DNA of 38,243 nucleotides from Bathymodiolus heckerae thiotrophic gill symbiont (lineage in GTDB: Bacteria; Pseudomonadota; Gammaproteobacteria; PS1; Pseudothioglobaceae): positions 1-38,243 of the forward strand of contig NZ_FXLV01000006.1 in NCBI RefSeq assembly GCF_900180345.1, read 5' to 3'. Both the position numbers and the translations under genes were made by a program. Of this stretch, positions 6,616 to 15,366 are shown in pieces (position 1 is the first letter of the stretch; every line of letters starts with the position of its first letter). The notes beneath the pieces are model-generated. The model was given only the letters and a program-made list of their open reading frames with translations, was not told the origin of the DNA and made no database searches.

Positions 6616-8327
6616 CGATAAGAGGTGAAATACAGCAAAATCTGCTCACCGCCTTTATCACCTTGCTTAGCAGAAGCACTCGCCCAAAGATACGCAAGGC
6701 GATAACTTTGGCTTACGCCGATACCCTTAAAATACATCATTGCCAAAGAATTTTGAGATTGTGTCACACCCTGTTTAGCCGCCATTTGCATCAATACAAA
6801 AGCCTTTCTATCATTTTTCGGCACCAATGCGCCAATGCTAAATAAAATACTCAAATTGTGTTGTGCAGTAGGGTTGCCCTTTTTGGCACTGAGCATCAAC
6901 GACTTAATATTCTCATCTAAAACCTTAATATTATTTAACAATGAGCGCTCAATTTTTTTCGTAGTAGAAGTCATAGTCGTCGTTGGTTTCTTTGAGACTT
7001 CAACCGCCTTAGGTGTTTCAACAATAAGTGGTTTTTCTAAGGTTTTGACTACCTTTGGCGCTTTAATAATAAGCGGTTTTTCTGAAATTTTGACTGCTTT
7101 AGATGGTTTAGGTGGTCTAGCAATAAATGATTTTTTTAAGGCTTTGATGGCTTGACGAGCAACTTGCCTAGTCTTTTCATCCGTTACTATATTTGCCTCA
7201 ACCTGTCTTAAAAATGATTTTTCCGATGTATGATTTTGTTCAGAAGCCTTTTTATACCAGTACTTTGCCTGTTTCAAATTATACGGAATCTGCACACTAT
7301 GATGATAAATACGCGCCACTAAAAACTGCGCTTCAGCATCATTTTTCTCAGCTGCCATTAATGCCCACTTAAGCGCTTCAACATCATCTTTTTTAGTCAA
7401 ACGCCCTCTATAATAAATGTCAGCTAAACGAGATTGTGCTTGGATAACACCTTGTGTGGCTGATTTTTGATACATCAATAACGCTTGCACAAACTTCTCT
7501 TGCCGCTCAAAAAAATCAGCCAAATAATATTGTGCCTCAGCATCTGATTGTATAGCGGCAGACTCATACCAATGCTGCGCCTTAATTAAATCCTGCTCTA
7601 TACCTAGTCCATAATCATACAATTTGGCTAATGCTAATTGCGCAGGTGCAAGCCCATGCTTTGCGGCTTTTTCATACCAATATCGTGCCTGTGCATAATC
7701 AACTTCAGCGCCTTCTCCATAATGATACATTTTGGCTAAATTATATTGCGCATCTGTAAAATCTTGCTGTGCTGCCTGGTCGTACCAAAACACCGCTTGT
7801 TTAAAATCTTGTGCAGTACCAATACCATAATAATAACATTCAGCCAAGGTAAACTGCGCTGAAGCATATCCCGACTCGGCGACCTGAGAATACCAATAAA
7901 ACGCCAATTTTTTATCTTGTCTGGTATTAAGTCCATAGCGATACATATTTGCCAAACTAAGTTGCGCCCTTGTGTCTCCTCGTTTGGCGTCTTTTTTCAG
8001 TTGGATTAAAATTTTCCCAGCAGACAACTGCTCAGAATGAGGTTGAGCTAATTTTTGTTCTCCCGAAAGGCTACTATATGGCGCTTGCCCTCCCAGAGGA
8101 CTGCTGTGTGGCGCTTGCCCTCCCAGAGGACTGCTGTGTGGCGCTTGCCCTCCCAGAGGACTGCTGTGTGGCGCTTGCCCTCCCAGAGGACTGCTGTGTG
8201 GCGCTTGCCCTCCCAGAGGACTGCTGTGTGGCGCTTGCTCAACTACACCCTGTGCGCTGTTGGATTGTAGAAACTGCAATGCCTGTGCATTTACACTTAA
8301 TAATAATAGTAAAATAAAACGAATCAT
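6612..8327 (-). CDS. Sel1-repeat (TPR-like) exported protein with an APHSSPLGGQ tandem segment
   Basis: The 571-residue protein starts with a signal peptide (MIRFILLLLLSVNAQA). Residues ~34-86 are a low-complexity segment built from the decapeptide APHSSPLGGQ, encoded by perfect 30-bp DNA repeats. About nine Sel1 repeats follow (pattern AQxxLAxxYxxGxG...A..WYxxAA), roughly seven at 119-385 and two at 485-565. They are separated by a Lys/Pro-rich linker with repeated KxPLIxxxPKxVxx units. Sel1 proteins are scaffolds for envelope or host-interaction complexes, and no specific partner is visible here. The start is 4 bases past the epmA stop and the end overlaps ycgN by 4 bases, so the genes form one transcript. 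The tandem segment is probably variable in copy number. Confidence 0.85.
   Translation of the reverse strand: MIRFILLLLLSVNAQALQFLQSNSAQGVVEQAPHSSPLGGQAPHSSPLGGQAPHSSPLGGQAPHSSPLGGQAPHSSPLGGQAPYSSLSGEQKLAQPHSEQLSAGKILIQLKKDAKRGDTRAQLSLANMYRYGLNTRQDKKLAFYWYSQVAESGYASAQFTLAECYYYGIGTAQDFKQAVFWYDQAAQQDFTDAQYNLAKMYHYGEGAEVDYAQARYWYEKAAKHGLAPAQLALAKLYDYGLGIEQDLIKAQHWYESAAIQSDAEAQYYLADFFERQEKFVQALLMYQKSATQGVIQAQSRLADIYYRGRLTKKDDVEALKWALMAAEKNDAEAQFLVARIYHHSVQIPYNLKQAKYWYKKASEQNHTSEKSFLRQVEANIVTDEKTRQVARQAIKALKKSFIARPPKPSKAVKISEKPLIIKAPKVVKTLEKPLIVETPKAVEVSKKPTTTMTSTTKKIERSLLNNIKVLDENIKSLMLSAKKGNPTAQHNLSILFSIGALVPKNDRKAFVLMQMAAKQGVTQSQNSLAMMYFKGIGVSQSYRLAYLWASASAKQGDKGGEQILLYFTSYR
8080..8229. repeat. 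Five perfect 30-bp tandem repeats inside the Sel1-protein gene
   Basis: The unit begins GGCGCTTGCCCTCCCAGAGG and ends ACTGCTGTGT. Five identical copies are followed by a partial copy (8230-8238), and a degenerate copy lies before them (~8058-8079). The period is a multiple of three, so copy-number change keeps the frame. The unit is much richer in GC than the surrounding gene, which suggests recent expansion or foreign origin. There are no spacers, so it is not a CRISPR array. Confidence 0.95.
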
Positions 8328-8331
8328 AGGC

Positions 8332-9219
8332 TCATTTTAAAGCGTTTTTAGGCACTTTTGACAATAATCTCTCTATCCCAATAGCAACACCTGCACATGG
8401 CGGCAAGGAATTTTGTAATGCGTTTAAAAAACCCTCATCTAATTTGGGTGAGTATTTCCCCAATTGATGGCGTTTTTTAATATCGTTAGCAAACACTTGT
8501 CGGTAATCCGCCTGATACTGCAATTCATCGTAGCCATTTGCCACTTCAACCCCCTCTAAATACAGCTCAAAACGGTGTGCCACTTGACCTTCTACTTTAG
8601 CAAGTGCAGATTGACTATTTGGATAATCATAAATAAAACATATCGATAAATCTATTAATTTTGGCTCAATTAAATGAGTAAATAACAAAATCTGTAAATC
8701 TTCAATCCACTCAAAATCAGTGCATAATCCGTGTGTTTTGGCAATCTTTTTCAATGCGTCAAAATTGGTATTAAGAATATCAATATTCGCAAATTCATTA
8801 AACACTTGCGCATAAGACAGCCGATGAACTGAGCCGCACAAACCCAAACACTGTAACAGTTTAACCATATCATCCATTAATTGATAGCGGTCAAACCCTA
8901 GGCGATAATATTCTAACATCGTGAATTCGTTAAAATTATGCTCACCCTGTTCGTTATCACGAAACACTTGGCAAATCTGATAAATATCCCCACTGCCATT
9001 CGCCAGCAGTTTTTTCATCTCCAGTTCGGGGGAAGTGTGCAGATATTGTGTCTTTGGCTCAATCTTTTGATTGACTTGCATAGCAATGCTATCAATGTAA
9101 ACATCCGTGGCTGGATAACCTAAAAGTTGAGGCGTACATACCTCAACAACCTTTCTTTGGGAAAAAAATTGTCGTATATTTGCTAAAAAATCACTACGCT
9201 GTTTAAGTGCGTCCCGCAT
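8332..9219 (-). CDS. epmA: EF-P--(R)-beta-lysine ligase (class II LysRS-like)
   Basis: EpmA attaches (R)-beta-lysine to the conserved lysine of elongation factor P. The 295-residue protein is a LysRS-type catalytic core without an anticodon-binding domain. It has motif 1 ([16 protein letters not shown]), motif 2 ([24 protein letters not shown] split over ~95-118), and motif 3 ([10 protein letters not shown] at the C-terminus). It is slightly shorter than E. coli EpmA (325), mainly at the N-terminus. It follows efp directly and its start lies 17 bases inside the efp end, so they are translationally coupled. The lysine 2,3-aminomutase EpmB is not in this window. The pairing with efp makes the call very firm. 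Confidence 0.93.
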   Translation of the reverse strand: MRDALKQRSDFLANIRQFFSQRKVVEVCTPQLLGYPATDVYIDSIAMQVNQKIEPKTQYLHTSPELEMKKLLANGSGDIYQICQVFRDNEQGEHNFNEFTMLEYYRLGFDRYQLMDDMVKLLQCLGLCGSVHRLSYAQVFNEFANIDILNTNFDALKKIAKTHGLCTDFEWIEDLQILLFTHLIEPKLIDLSICFIYDYPNSQSALAKVEGQVAHRFELYLEGVEVANGYDELQYQADYRQVFANDIKKRHQLGKYSPKLDEGFLNALQNSLPPCAGVAIGIERLLSKVPKNALK

Positions 9220-9766
9220 ACTCGTTCGTGCGTGTGTCCACTTTCACCTTCTCACCAATGCTGATAAATAACGGCACTTGCACCACCACACCTGTATTCA
9301 TGGTTGCTGGTTTGCCACCTGTGCCAGCCGTATCGCCTTTCAACCCAGGGTCAGTATCCACTACTTCAAGCATCACATGATTCGGTGGCGTGACAGAAAT
9401 CGGATTATTATTCCAAAGCGTAACCACGCACATATCCTGCTCCACCAAATACCCTTTAGCCTCGTCCATGCCCGTCTCATCAACTGCATATTGCTCGAAA
9501 GACTCTGGGTCCATAAAATTATAAGTATCACCATCGTTATACAAATACTGCATATCCAGCTCCATCACATCTGCCCCCTCCACAGACTCACCAGATTTAA
9601 AAGTCTTTTCCAAGGTTTTACCCGTAATTAAATCCTTAAGCCTAACCTTGTTAGAAGCCTGTCCCTTCCCAGGTTTGCGAATTTCATTGCTTATAATCGA
9701 ACAAGGATTGCCATCCAATATTAGTTTTAAGCCGTTTTTGAACTGACTGGTAGAGTAATTTGCCAT
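9203..9766 (-). CDS. efp: Elongation factor P
   Basis: EF-P binds between the P and E sites of stalled ribosomes and relieves stalling at polyproline stretches. At 187 residues it has the family length. The modified lysine is Lys34 in KPGKGQA (~31-37), the substrate of EpmA encoded next door. The OB-domain blocks ([19 protein letters not shown], and [10 protein letters not shown] near 150) and the end [12 protein letters not shown] are typical. A MITE-A begins 75 bases upstream, so the promoter must lie in that short gap; a weak candidate is TTGATA with AT-rich downstream sequence. Confidence 0.96.
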   Translation of the reverse strand: MANYSTSQFKNGLKLILDGNPCSIISNEIRKPGKGQASNKVRLKDLITGKTLEKTFKSGESVEGADVMELDMQYLYNDGDTYNFMDPESFEQYAVDETGMDEAKGYLVEQDMCVVTLWNNNPISVTPPNHVMLEVVDTDPGLKGDTAGTGGKPATMNTGVVVQVPLFISIGEKVKVDTRTNEYAGRT

Positions 9767-9841
9767 TTTTTAAAGGTTACAAAAATAAAACATCTAATTT
9801 TACGCAAATCCTATCAATTTTTGTTTGTAAAATAACACTAT

Positions 9842-10002
9842 GAGACCTTTGCATAAATAGGGATGATTAGAAAAATCCAATTTTTGCCAGATTGGTGATT
9901 TTATTAAACCTTGTCCTAGCAGGGCTAAGGCTGGGTTTAAAAAATCGCCAAGCGGGTGAAAAGTGGATTTTTGATGATTATTCATATTTATGCAAAGGTC
10001 TC
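9842..10002. mobile_element. MITE-A copy 2 with 5-bp target duplication
   Basis: The 161-bp element has GAGACCTTTGCATAAATA and its inverted copy at the ends. It is flanked on both sides by ACTAT (9837-9841 and 10003-10007), a likely 5-bp target duplication. The orientation is opposite to the copy at 11068. It lies between the efp promoter region and the first codon of the methyltransferase pseudogene, with only 3 bases between its end and that ATG. Confidence 0.9.
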
Positions 10003-10005
10003 ACT

Positions 10006-11000
10006 ATGTTAAAAGTAAAAGATACATCTAAAATTGACTATTCTCAAGAAGAGCCAATCAAGAAACATCTTGACTGTGTAGAAGAGACTTTTCAGATGGA
10101 ATTATTAGACCAATTTAAAACCAAAAAACCCGATTACAAATACAAGCCTAATTTTACTTTTATTGATTTATTCGCAGGCATCGGTGGCTTTCATTTAGCC
10201 GCCTAAAATCTAGGTGGACAATGTGTTTTTGCCAGCGAATTTGACGACAATGCTCGCAAAACTTACGAAGCAAATTTTTTAAAACACAATACAGAACTGT
10301 TTCATTCAGGTAACTTTGCAGGTGATATTACTGAAGTTAATGAAAAAAATATACCTAATTTTGACTTTTTATTTGCAGGCTTTCCTTGTCAGCCTTTTTC
10401 TCAAGCTGGATTTAAAAAAGGCTTTAGCGAAACAAGGGGAACTTTGTTTTTCAATATTGTAAAAATCATTCAAGAAAAACAACCTAATGTCTTTTTTTTG
10501 GAAAATGTAAGAGGCTTGTTAAGACATGATGATAAAGCCTTTGCAACTATAAAAAAGTGATTACCAAAAAATTAGGCTATTCATTTTTTTATAAAATTAT
10601 TAAAGCATCTGATTTTGGACTACCTCAGCACAGACCAAGATTATTTATGGTTGGCTTCAAAGATAAAAATATAAAATTTAAATTTCCAGAGGCTCAAGAA
10701 TTAAAAATAACGATGTCCGATATTTGGAACGGATATTGTCCGAAAAAAATTGGCTATACACTTAGAGTAGGTGGCAGAGGGTCGAAAATTGACGATAGAA
10801 GAAATTGGGATTCCTATGTGGTTGATGGCAATATTAAAAAAATAAGTTCCAATGAAGGAAAAAAAATGCAGGGGCTGCCCAATCACTTTATTTTCCCAGT
10901 TTCTGAAACACAAGCCATGAAGCAATTAGGTAATTCTGTTGCTGTGCCAGCAATTCAAGCGGTAATAAAGCAAATACTTAAAAAATTAAAAACACAATAA
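10006..11000 (+). pseudogene. DNA (cytosine-5-)-methyltransferase, broken by a nonsense codon and a frameshift
   Basis: Joined, the frames give a ~330-residue C5 methyltransferase with motif I FIDLFAGIGGFHLA, motif IV GFPCQPFSQAG (catalytic Cys), motif VI ENVRGL, motif VIII QHRPRLFMVGF, a short target-recognition region and motif X QLGNSVAVPAIQAV. Two lesions are visible. A TAA at 10204-10206 falls right after motif I, where CAA (Gln) would continue the protein. A one-base loss occurs in an A-run at ~10550-10556 (TIKK then VITKKLGYS). No restriction enzyme gene is adjacent, so it was an orphan or has lost its partner. The MITE at 9842-10002 ends 3 bases before the ATG, replacing any ribosome binding site. 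All motifs are otherwise intact, so decay is recent. Confidence 0.9.
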
Positions 11001-11067
11001 GTGTAACCTTTACCTTAACAAAAGTGCAAACTACAATAGAGATGAGTTCTTAACTTATTTATATGAA

Positions 11068-11229
11068 GAGACCTTTGCATAAATATGAATAATCATCAAA
11101 AATCCACTTTTCACCCGCTTGGCGATTTTTTAAACCCAGCCTTAGCCCTGCTAGGACAAGGTTTAATAAAATCACCAATCTGGTAAAAATTGAATTTTGC
11201 TAATCATCCCTATTTATGCAAAGGTCTCC
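11068..11229. mobile_element. MITE-A copy 3, inverted relative to copy 2
   Basis: The 162-bp element has perfect terminal repeats (GAGACCTTTGCATAAATA / TATTTATGCAAAGGTCTC). Its sequence is nearly the reverse complement of the copy at 9842-10002. Its two halves also match each other imperfectly over their whole length, meeting near the CTGCTAGGACAAGG centre. The flanks (ATGAA left, CTATT right) do not match each other. The right flank CTAT does match the left flank of copy 2. Confidence 0.9.
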
Positions 11230-11266
11230 TATTAAATAAAAAAAACTAGCGAACTCCTTAAAAAAT

Positions 11267-12858
11267 ATGAACACTAAAAACACCTACAAAATTGGTCAAG
11301 ATAATATCAATATGCTTGGATTGGATATACACAATCCTGTTTTTGTCGTCTCTAGCATATCAATTATTATTTTTATAGTCATTACTTTGTTGTTCCAGCA
11401 GCAAGTGGCAAGCTTCTTCGGCTGGCTAAGACCCGCAATAACCAATACATTTGATTGGCTGTTTTTGTCTGCTGCGAATATTTTTGTTATATTTTCCCTG
11501 TTTTTAGCGGTAAGTCCGCTAGGAAAAATACGCCTTGGCGGTGTGGATGCCAAACCCGATTATAGTTATGTTGGTTGGTTTTCCTTAATTTTTGCAGCAG
11601 GGATGGGGATAGGGCTGATGTTTTTTGGCGTATCAGAGCCTATCTCGCACTTTAATTCTTCTATGTGTTGACCGAAGGCGTACGCACAGACTGGGCACCA
11701 CTAGGGGCGGCAGTAGGCGATACCAATGCTGCTAAAAATCTCGCAATGGCAGCCACCATATTTCATTGGGGCTTACACCCTTGGGCAATTTATGCTGTTG
11801 TTGCTTTGGCTTTGGCGTTTTTTACTTACAATAAAGGCTTACCACTAACACTTCGTTCTGCATTTTATCCTTTATTAGGCGACAAAGTATGGGGCTGGGC
11901 TGGACATATTATTGATGTGGTGGCAGTATTTGCTACACTATTTGGCTTGGCGACTTCATTAGGTTTTGGCACCACACAAGCGCTTGCTGGTCTTAACTCT
12001 TTATACGGATGGGGAAATGGCTCACTGGCAATATTTATTTTCATTACAGCGGTAACATCAATGGCAATTATTTCAGTGGTTAGAGGACTTGATAATGGTA
12101 TAAAAATATTATCTGAAATCAACATAGGCTTGGCAGTATTGCTTGTGCTCTTTATCCTTGTAGCTGGTCCAACTGCCGATATCGTCTCCACTATATTCTC
12201 AGGTGGTGCGGCTTATATTCAAAACCTAATCCCATTATCTATGCCATTTGGGCGTGAAGATACTAACTTCTCTCAAGGCTGGACTGCATTTTATTGGGCT
12301 TGGTGGCTTTCATGGTCGCCATTTGTAGGTATGTTTATTGCCCGCATATCCAGAGGTAGAACAGTGCGTGAATTTATTGTGTCGGTTATTTTAATTCCAA
12401 CCATATTCTCCATCATTTGGATGTCAGTCTTTGGTGGAACGGCGATTAGTCAGGTAATTGCAAATGCAGTCGCTCCTGTTGCCAGCGTCGCTCAAGAACT
12501 TAAATTATTTGCCATGGTGGAAAATTTCCCAATCGCTGGGCTGCTGTCTATGGTTGGCATCATGTTGGTGGTGGTATTCTTTGTCACCTCATCTGATTCA
12601 GGCTCACTTGTCATTGACACAATCACAGCAGGTGGCAAAGAGAATGTTCCCGTTCAGCAAAGAATATTCTGGTGTTCTTTTGAAGGGCTGGTCGCCATAA
12701 CATTGCTTCTAGTGGGTGGAAACAGTGCCCTCACAGCATTACAAGCGATGACGGTATCCACTGGCCTGCCCTTTACAATAATACTGCTGGCGATGTGTTA
12801 CAGTGTTTACAAAGGTCTTAATGAAGAAAGCAAAAAAAAATTTATAGCACACTCATTA
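11267..12858 (+). pseudogene. BCCT-family (betaine/choline/carnitine) transporter, frameshifted and truncated
   Basis: The first frame (11267-11671) begins LDIHNPVFVVSS and runs to GMGIGLMFFGVSEPISHFNSS. The protein then resumes in another frame from ~11665 with LTEGVRTDWAPLGAA. A few codons plus a frame are lost at ~11655-11670. The rest shows a dozen membrane helices and the diagnostic WAWWLSWSPFVGMFIARISRG and TSSDSGSLVIDTI. These sodium- or proton-coupled carriers import compatible solutes such as glycine betaine. The C-terminus is replaced at ~12859 by a MITE-A, whose sequence supplies the present stop codon. Two lesions make function unlikely. The specific substrate cannot be told. Confidence 0.88.
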
Positions 12859-13187
12859 GAGACCTTTAATTTAACCTGCCCCTATTATTCTCCAAATAAT
12901 TTTTGTCAAATTGGTATTTTTTTTTAAACTCTGTCCTAGCAAGGCTAAGGCTGGGTTTAAAAAAATTACCAAGTTGAGACCCCTGCATTAACTTTCAAAA
13001 CTTAAAATATGGGTTTTAAAAACTCACTAAACCAGTAAAAATATACTTTTTTGTGTTTATAAATATCAAATTTAGCGAGTTTATGGTTATTTTTTTCCAC
13101 CAATTTTTAATTATTTTTCTAATGCAGGGGTCTTAAGTTGGCAAAAAGTGGATTTTTGATGATTATTCATATTTATGCAAAGGTCTC
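12859..13187. mobile_element. MITE-A copy 4, split by a nested MITE-B
   Basis: The left part (12859-12975) starts GAGACCTTTAATTTAACC and is the most diverged end in the family. It joins well-conserved internal sequence (CAAGGCTAAGGCTGGGTTT). The right part (13140-13187) is canonical and ends TATTTATGCAAAGGTCTC. Between them sits the MITE-B at 12976-13134. Removing it and one AAGTT restores a continuous MITE-A sequence like copy 1. The left end cuts off the transporter gene. Confidence 0.85.
12976..13134. mobile_element. MITE-B copy nested in MITE-A, with AAGTT target duplication
   Basis: The 159-bp non-coding element has ends GAGACCCCTGCATTA and TAATGCAGGGGTCTT. It is flanked by AAGTT at 12971-12975 and 13135-13139. 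The interior is unlike MITE-A. The empty site is known from MITE-A copy 1 (reverse complement ...CTAAGTTGGTAAAAAG...), which carries a single AAGTT. Confidence 0.88.
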
Positions 13188-13215
13188 TATTTGTATTTAA
13201 TTTACACTGATGTCT

Positions 13216-13566
13216 TTATTTTCCATTTAAAAAATCGCCATCAATAATTAATAACTGCACACCGTTTTTGGTAATTGAACGATGAGAGCTTAGATTATCA
13301 GAAACAATATACGACATACCTTCGCATAAGATAGATTTTTTTCCATCTTTTAATTCATTTGTTACTTCACCTTTTAAGCAATAAACGATATGCCCTTTTT
13401 CGCACCAGTGATCGGCTTTATAGTTTTTAGAATATTCCACACGCCTAATTCGCAAACCTCCAAATTGAATCGTTTGCCAGCAGGCTGTGCCAGTTTCTCC
13501 ACTGTGTTCAGTTTGCGGGATGTTTTTCCAGTTTATTGCCTGAAATGGGATGTTCAAATTTTGCAT
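13216..13566 (-). CDS. Small cupin of the DHCW-motif family
   Basis: The 116-residue protein forms a single cupin barrel. The conserved metal-site block is ADHWCEKGHIVYCLKGE (~50-66), with two His and a Glu/Cys pattern, followed by SYIVSDNLSSHRS with the second-motif His. Proteins annotated 'DHCW motif cupin fold' match this order, but no substrate is established. It lies downstream of dsrR on the same strand, where A. vinosum has dsrS. The gap is 64 bases and holds a possible promoter, so membership in the dsr transcript is uncertain. A MITE-A ends 28 bases past the stop. Confidence 0.75.
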   Translation of the reverse strand: MQNLNIPFQAINWKNIPQTEHSGETGTACWQTIQFGGLRIRRVEYSKNYKADHWCEKGHIVYCLKGEVTNELKDGKKSILCEGMSYIVSDNLSSHRSITKNGVQLLIIDGDFLNGK

Positions 13567-13603
13567 TCTTGTGCCTAATTGTTTAATTTACATACAAAGG
13601 ATT

Positions 13604-13624
13604 GGTATAAATTATATCTATACC
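13604..13624. promoter_or_regulatory. Imperfect palindrome with a TATAAT box between dsrR and the cupin gene
   Basis: GGTATAAATTATATCTATACC is a hyphenated 21-bp palindrome, and on the minus strand it contains TATAAT ~40 bases before the cupin ATG. It could be a cupin promoter with an operator, or a weak end signal for the dsr transcript. No good -35 box is seen. Confidence 0.3.
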
Positions 13625-13630
13625 CACTCA

Positions 13631-13966
13631 TCAATTATTTTTATTAGGTGCGATATCGCCCTTAGGTGGCACATAATTTGGGTCATTTGGATTCATAAAA
13701 ATAAATCCGTAGCCGCTTTCAGTGTCAATCTCATCAAAATCAACTACCATACCTTCTAGTAGCTCTTTTTGTGCATAGGCAAGCACATACTCAATGCCGT
13801 TTGATTGTAGGTGAATATCGCCATCTGTACGCTCATCAAAGCCCATTAAATATCGAAAACCTTCGTCTGTTTTATCCACGGCAAAGCGCATTAATAAACC
13901 TTGTGTGTCTGGGTTTTGGGTAGAAAGTTCAATTTCTTCAGCGGCGCATTTAGTAATTGTAATCAT
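13631..13966 (-). CDS. dsrR: DsrR, A-type scaffold-like protein lacking the cluster cysteines
   Basis: The 111-residue protein has the IscA/HesB fold pattern (MITITKCAAEEI, LLMRFAVDKTDEGFRYLMGFDER, GIEYVLAYAQKELLEGMVVDF, FIFMNPNDP). The three cysteines that bind iron-sulfur clusters in IscA are absent, and the single Cys (residue 7) is elsewhere. This matches DsrR of A. vinosum, which supports dsr expression rather than carrying a cluster. It is the last recognised gene of the dsr cluster, 31 bases after dsrN. Confidence 0.85.
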   Translation of the reverse strand: MITITKCAAEEIELSTQNPDTQGLLMRFAVDKTDEGFRYLMGFDERTDGDIHLQSNGIEYVLAYAQKELLEGMVVDFDEIDTESGYGFIFMNPNDPNYVPPKGDIAPNKNN

Positions 13967-13997
13967 AATTTTTTTTAGTAATGTAAATGTAAAGGGT

Positions 13998-15353
13998 TCA
14001 ACTTCTTACATGGTGAATAAAATTAACAAACTGCTTAACCCAGTGGTTGTTGCCCACATTACGCAAATGTGCGTAAGTGGCTAGCAGATTGTAGGCTAAA
14101 ATTCCATCGTGCTTATTATCCACACCCACACCGCGTAAAACCTTGTAGACATAACGGGTTTTAGGGTTGATATTTTCAAGTTTTGAATAATGAAACTCGT
14201 GTGCGTAAATCTTGTTGGCAACCTTTTTCCAAGGGTGATCGTTACAGGGTTCTAATTGTACATAGCCTCTGCCAATTGGTTTAGGTGTCATCACGGTGTC
14301 CGCTTGAATAACGCCTGCCATTTTGTGCGACTTGCCTTGATAAGTAATTTTGCGACTAAGATACATTAATCCGCCACATTCTGCGTAAGTAGGCAGGCCT
14401 TGTTCTATTTTTAATTTAATGTCGTTTAATAAAGATGTATTGGTAGATAAGGCTTGTAATTGCATTTCAGGAAAACCACCACCAATAAACAAACCATCAC
14501 ATTTGGGTAACTTTGGTGTTTTTAATGTATCAAAATAGACAACTCTAACCCCTAAAGACTTGAAAGCATCTACATCATCTTGATAATAAAAACCAAAGGC
14601 CTGATCTTTTGCTACAGCAATCGTTAAGTTACTGGTGGATGTGATTGGCGCTGGTGTATTAGCTAAGGGCTTTTCATTATTAAAAGATAAAATTTTCTCT
14701 AAATCCACTTGGTTGGCAATTATCTTGGCAGTACTGTCAATAAAGATTTGCGATTGTGCAGACTCATTTGCTGGCACAAGTCCCAAATGTCGTTCATCAA
14801 TGGCAAGGTCTTTAGAGCGACGAATCGCACCTAAAACAGGAATATCCGTGTAATGTTCGATGGCTTGGATAAGTTTTGATTCATGGCGCTCGCCAGCAAC
14901 TTTATTAAGAATAACACCTGCAATATTGACCTCTGCATCAAACACTTGATAACCCTTTAATAACGGGGCAACACCTCGGGTAATGCCAGTGGCATCAATC
15001 ACTAAAATAACGCTGCTATTTAGCAATTTCGCCATATCGGCGTTGGCATCGCCACCTGTAACGCTCATGCCGTCATACAAGCCTTTGTTACCTTCAATAA
15101 TGGCAATATCGCTGCTACTAATATGTCGCCCGTATAGGCTGATTATTTCATCCTTGGACATAGTGTAAAAATCCAAATTGTAGCAAGGATTGCCACTGGC
15201 CTGAGTTAGCCATAAGGGGTCGATATAATCAGGGCCTTTTTTGAACGCAGCAACTTTAAGCGATTGTGCCTTAAATGCCGCACACAATCCTAGACTGACA
15301 ACAGTCTTACCTGAAGATTTATGAGCGGCAGAAAGGTAGATAGATGAGGGCAT
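13998..15353 (-). CDS. dsrN: DsrN, siroheme amidase (CobB/CbiA-like glutamine amidotransferase)
   Basis: DsrN amidates siroheme to siroamide, the prosthetic group of DsrAB, using glutamine and ATP. The 451-residue protein resembles cobyrinate a,c-diamide synthase. It has an N-terminal ATP-binding domain (SGKTVVSLGLC; FKKGPDYIDPLW; IIEGNKGLYDG) and a C-terminal class I glutamine amidotransferase domain with the nucleophile in YAECGGLMYLS (~317-327), preceded by the GLFIGGGFPEMQ turn. No cobalamin genes are nearby, so the dsr context decides the role. It lies 13 bases from dsrP. Confidence 0.92.
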   Translation of the reverse strand: MPSSIYLSAAHKSSGKTVVSLGLCAAFKAQSLKVAAFKKGPDYIDPLWLTQASGNPCYNLDFYTMSKDEIISLYGRHISSSDIAIIEGNKGLYDGMSVTGGDANADMAKLLNSSVILVIDATGITRGVAPLLKGYQVFDAEVNIAGVILNKVAGERHESKLIQAIEHYTDIPVLGAIRRSKDLAIDERHLGLVPANESAQSQIFIDSTAKIIANQVDLEKILSFNNEKPLANTPAPITSTSNLTIAVAKDQAFGFYYQDDVDAFKSLGVRVVYFDTLKTPKLPKCDGLFIGGGFPEMQLQALSTNTSLLNDIKLKIEQGLPTYAECGGLMYLSRKITYQGKSHKMAGVIQADTVMTPKPIGRGYVQLEPCNDHPWKKVANKIYAHEFHYSKLENINPKTRYVYKVLRGVGVDNKHDGILAYNLLATYAHLRNVGNNHWVKQFVNFIHHVRS

Positions 15354-15366
15354 ACCTCATTATGGG

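Noticed and set aside
8080-8229. Possible CRISPR array
   Set aside because: Units are contiguous with no spacers, lie inside a coding frame, and no cas genes are present.
7970-8317. Open frames in other phases over the 30-bp repeats (VALALPEDCC, KRHTAVLWEG, WRLPSQRTAV types)
   Set aside because: They exist only because a 30-base repeat lacking stops stays open in every phase. The Sel1 frame alone has a signal peptide and domain structure.
9800-10206. Open frames through MITE-A copy 2, one fused in frame to the methyltransferase start
   Set aside because: The frame inside the element recurs on either strand in other copies and encodes no known domain. The methyltransferase begins at its own ATG at 10006.
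13216-13566. dsrS
   Set aside because: The gene at this place is a short cupin with no resemblance to what is expected of DsrS.
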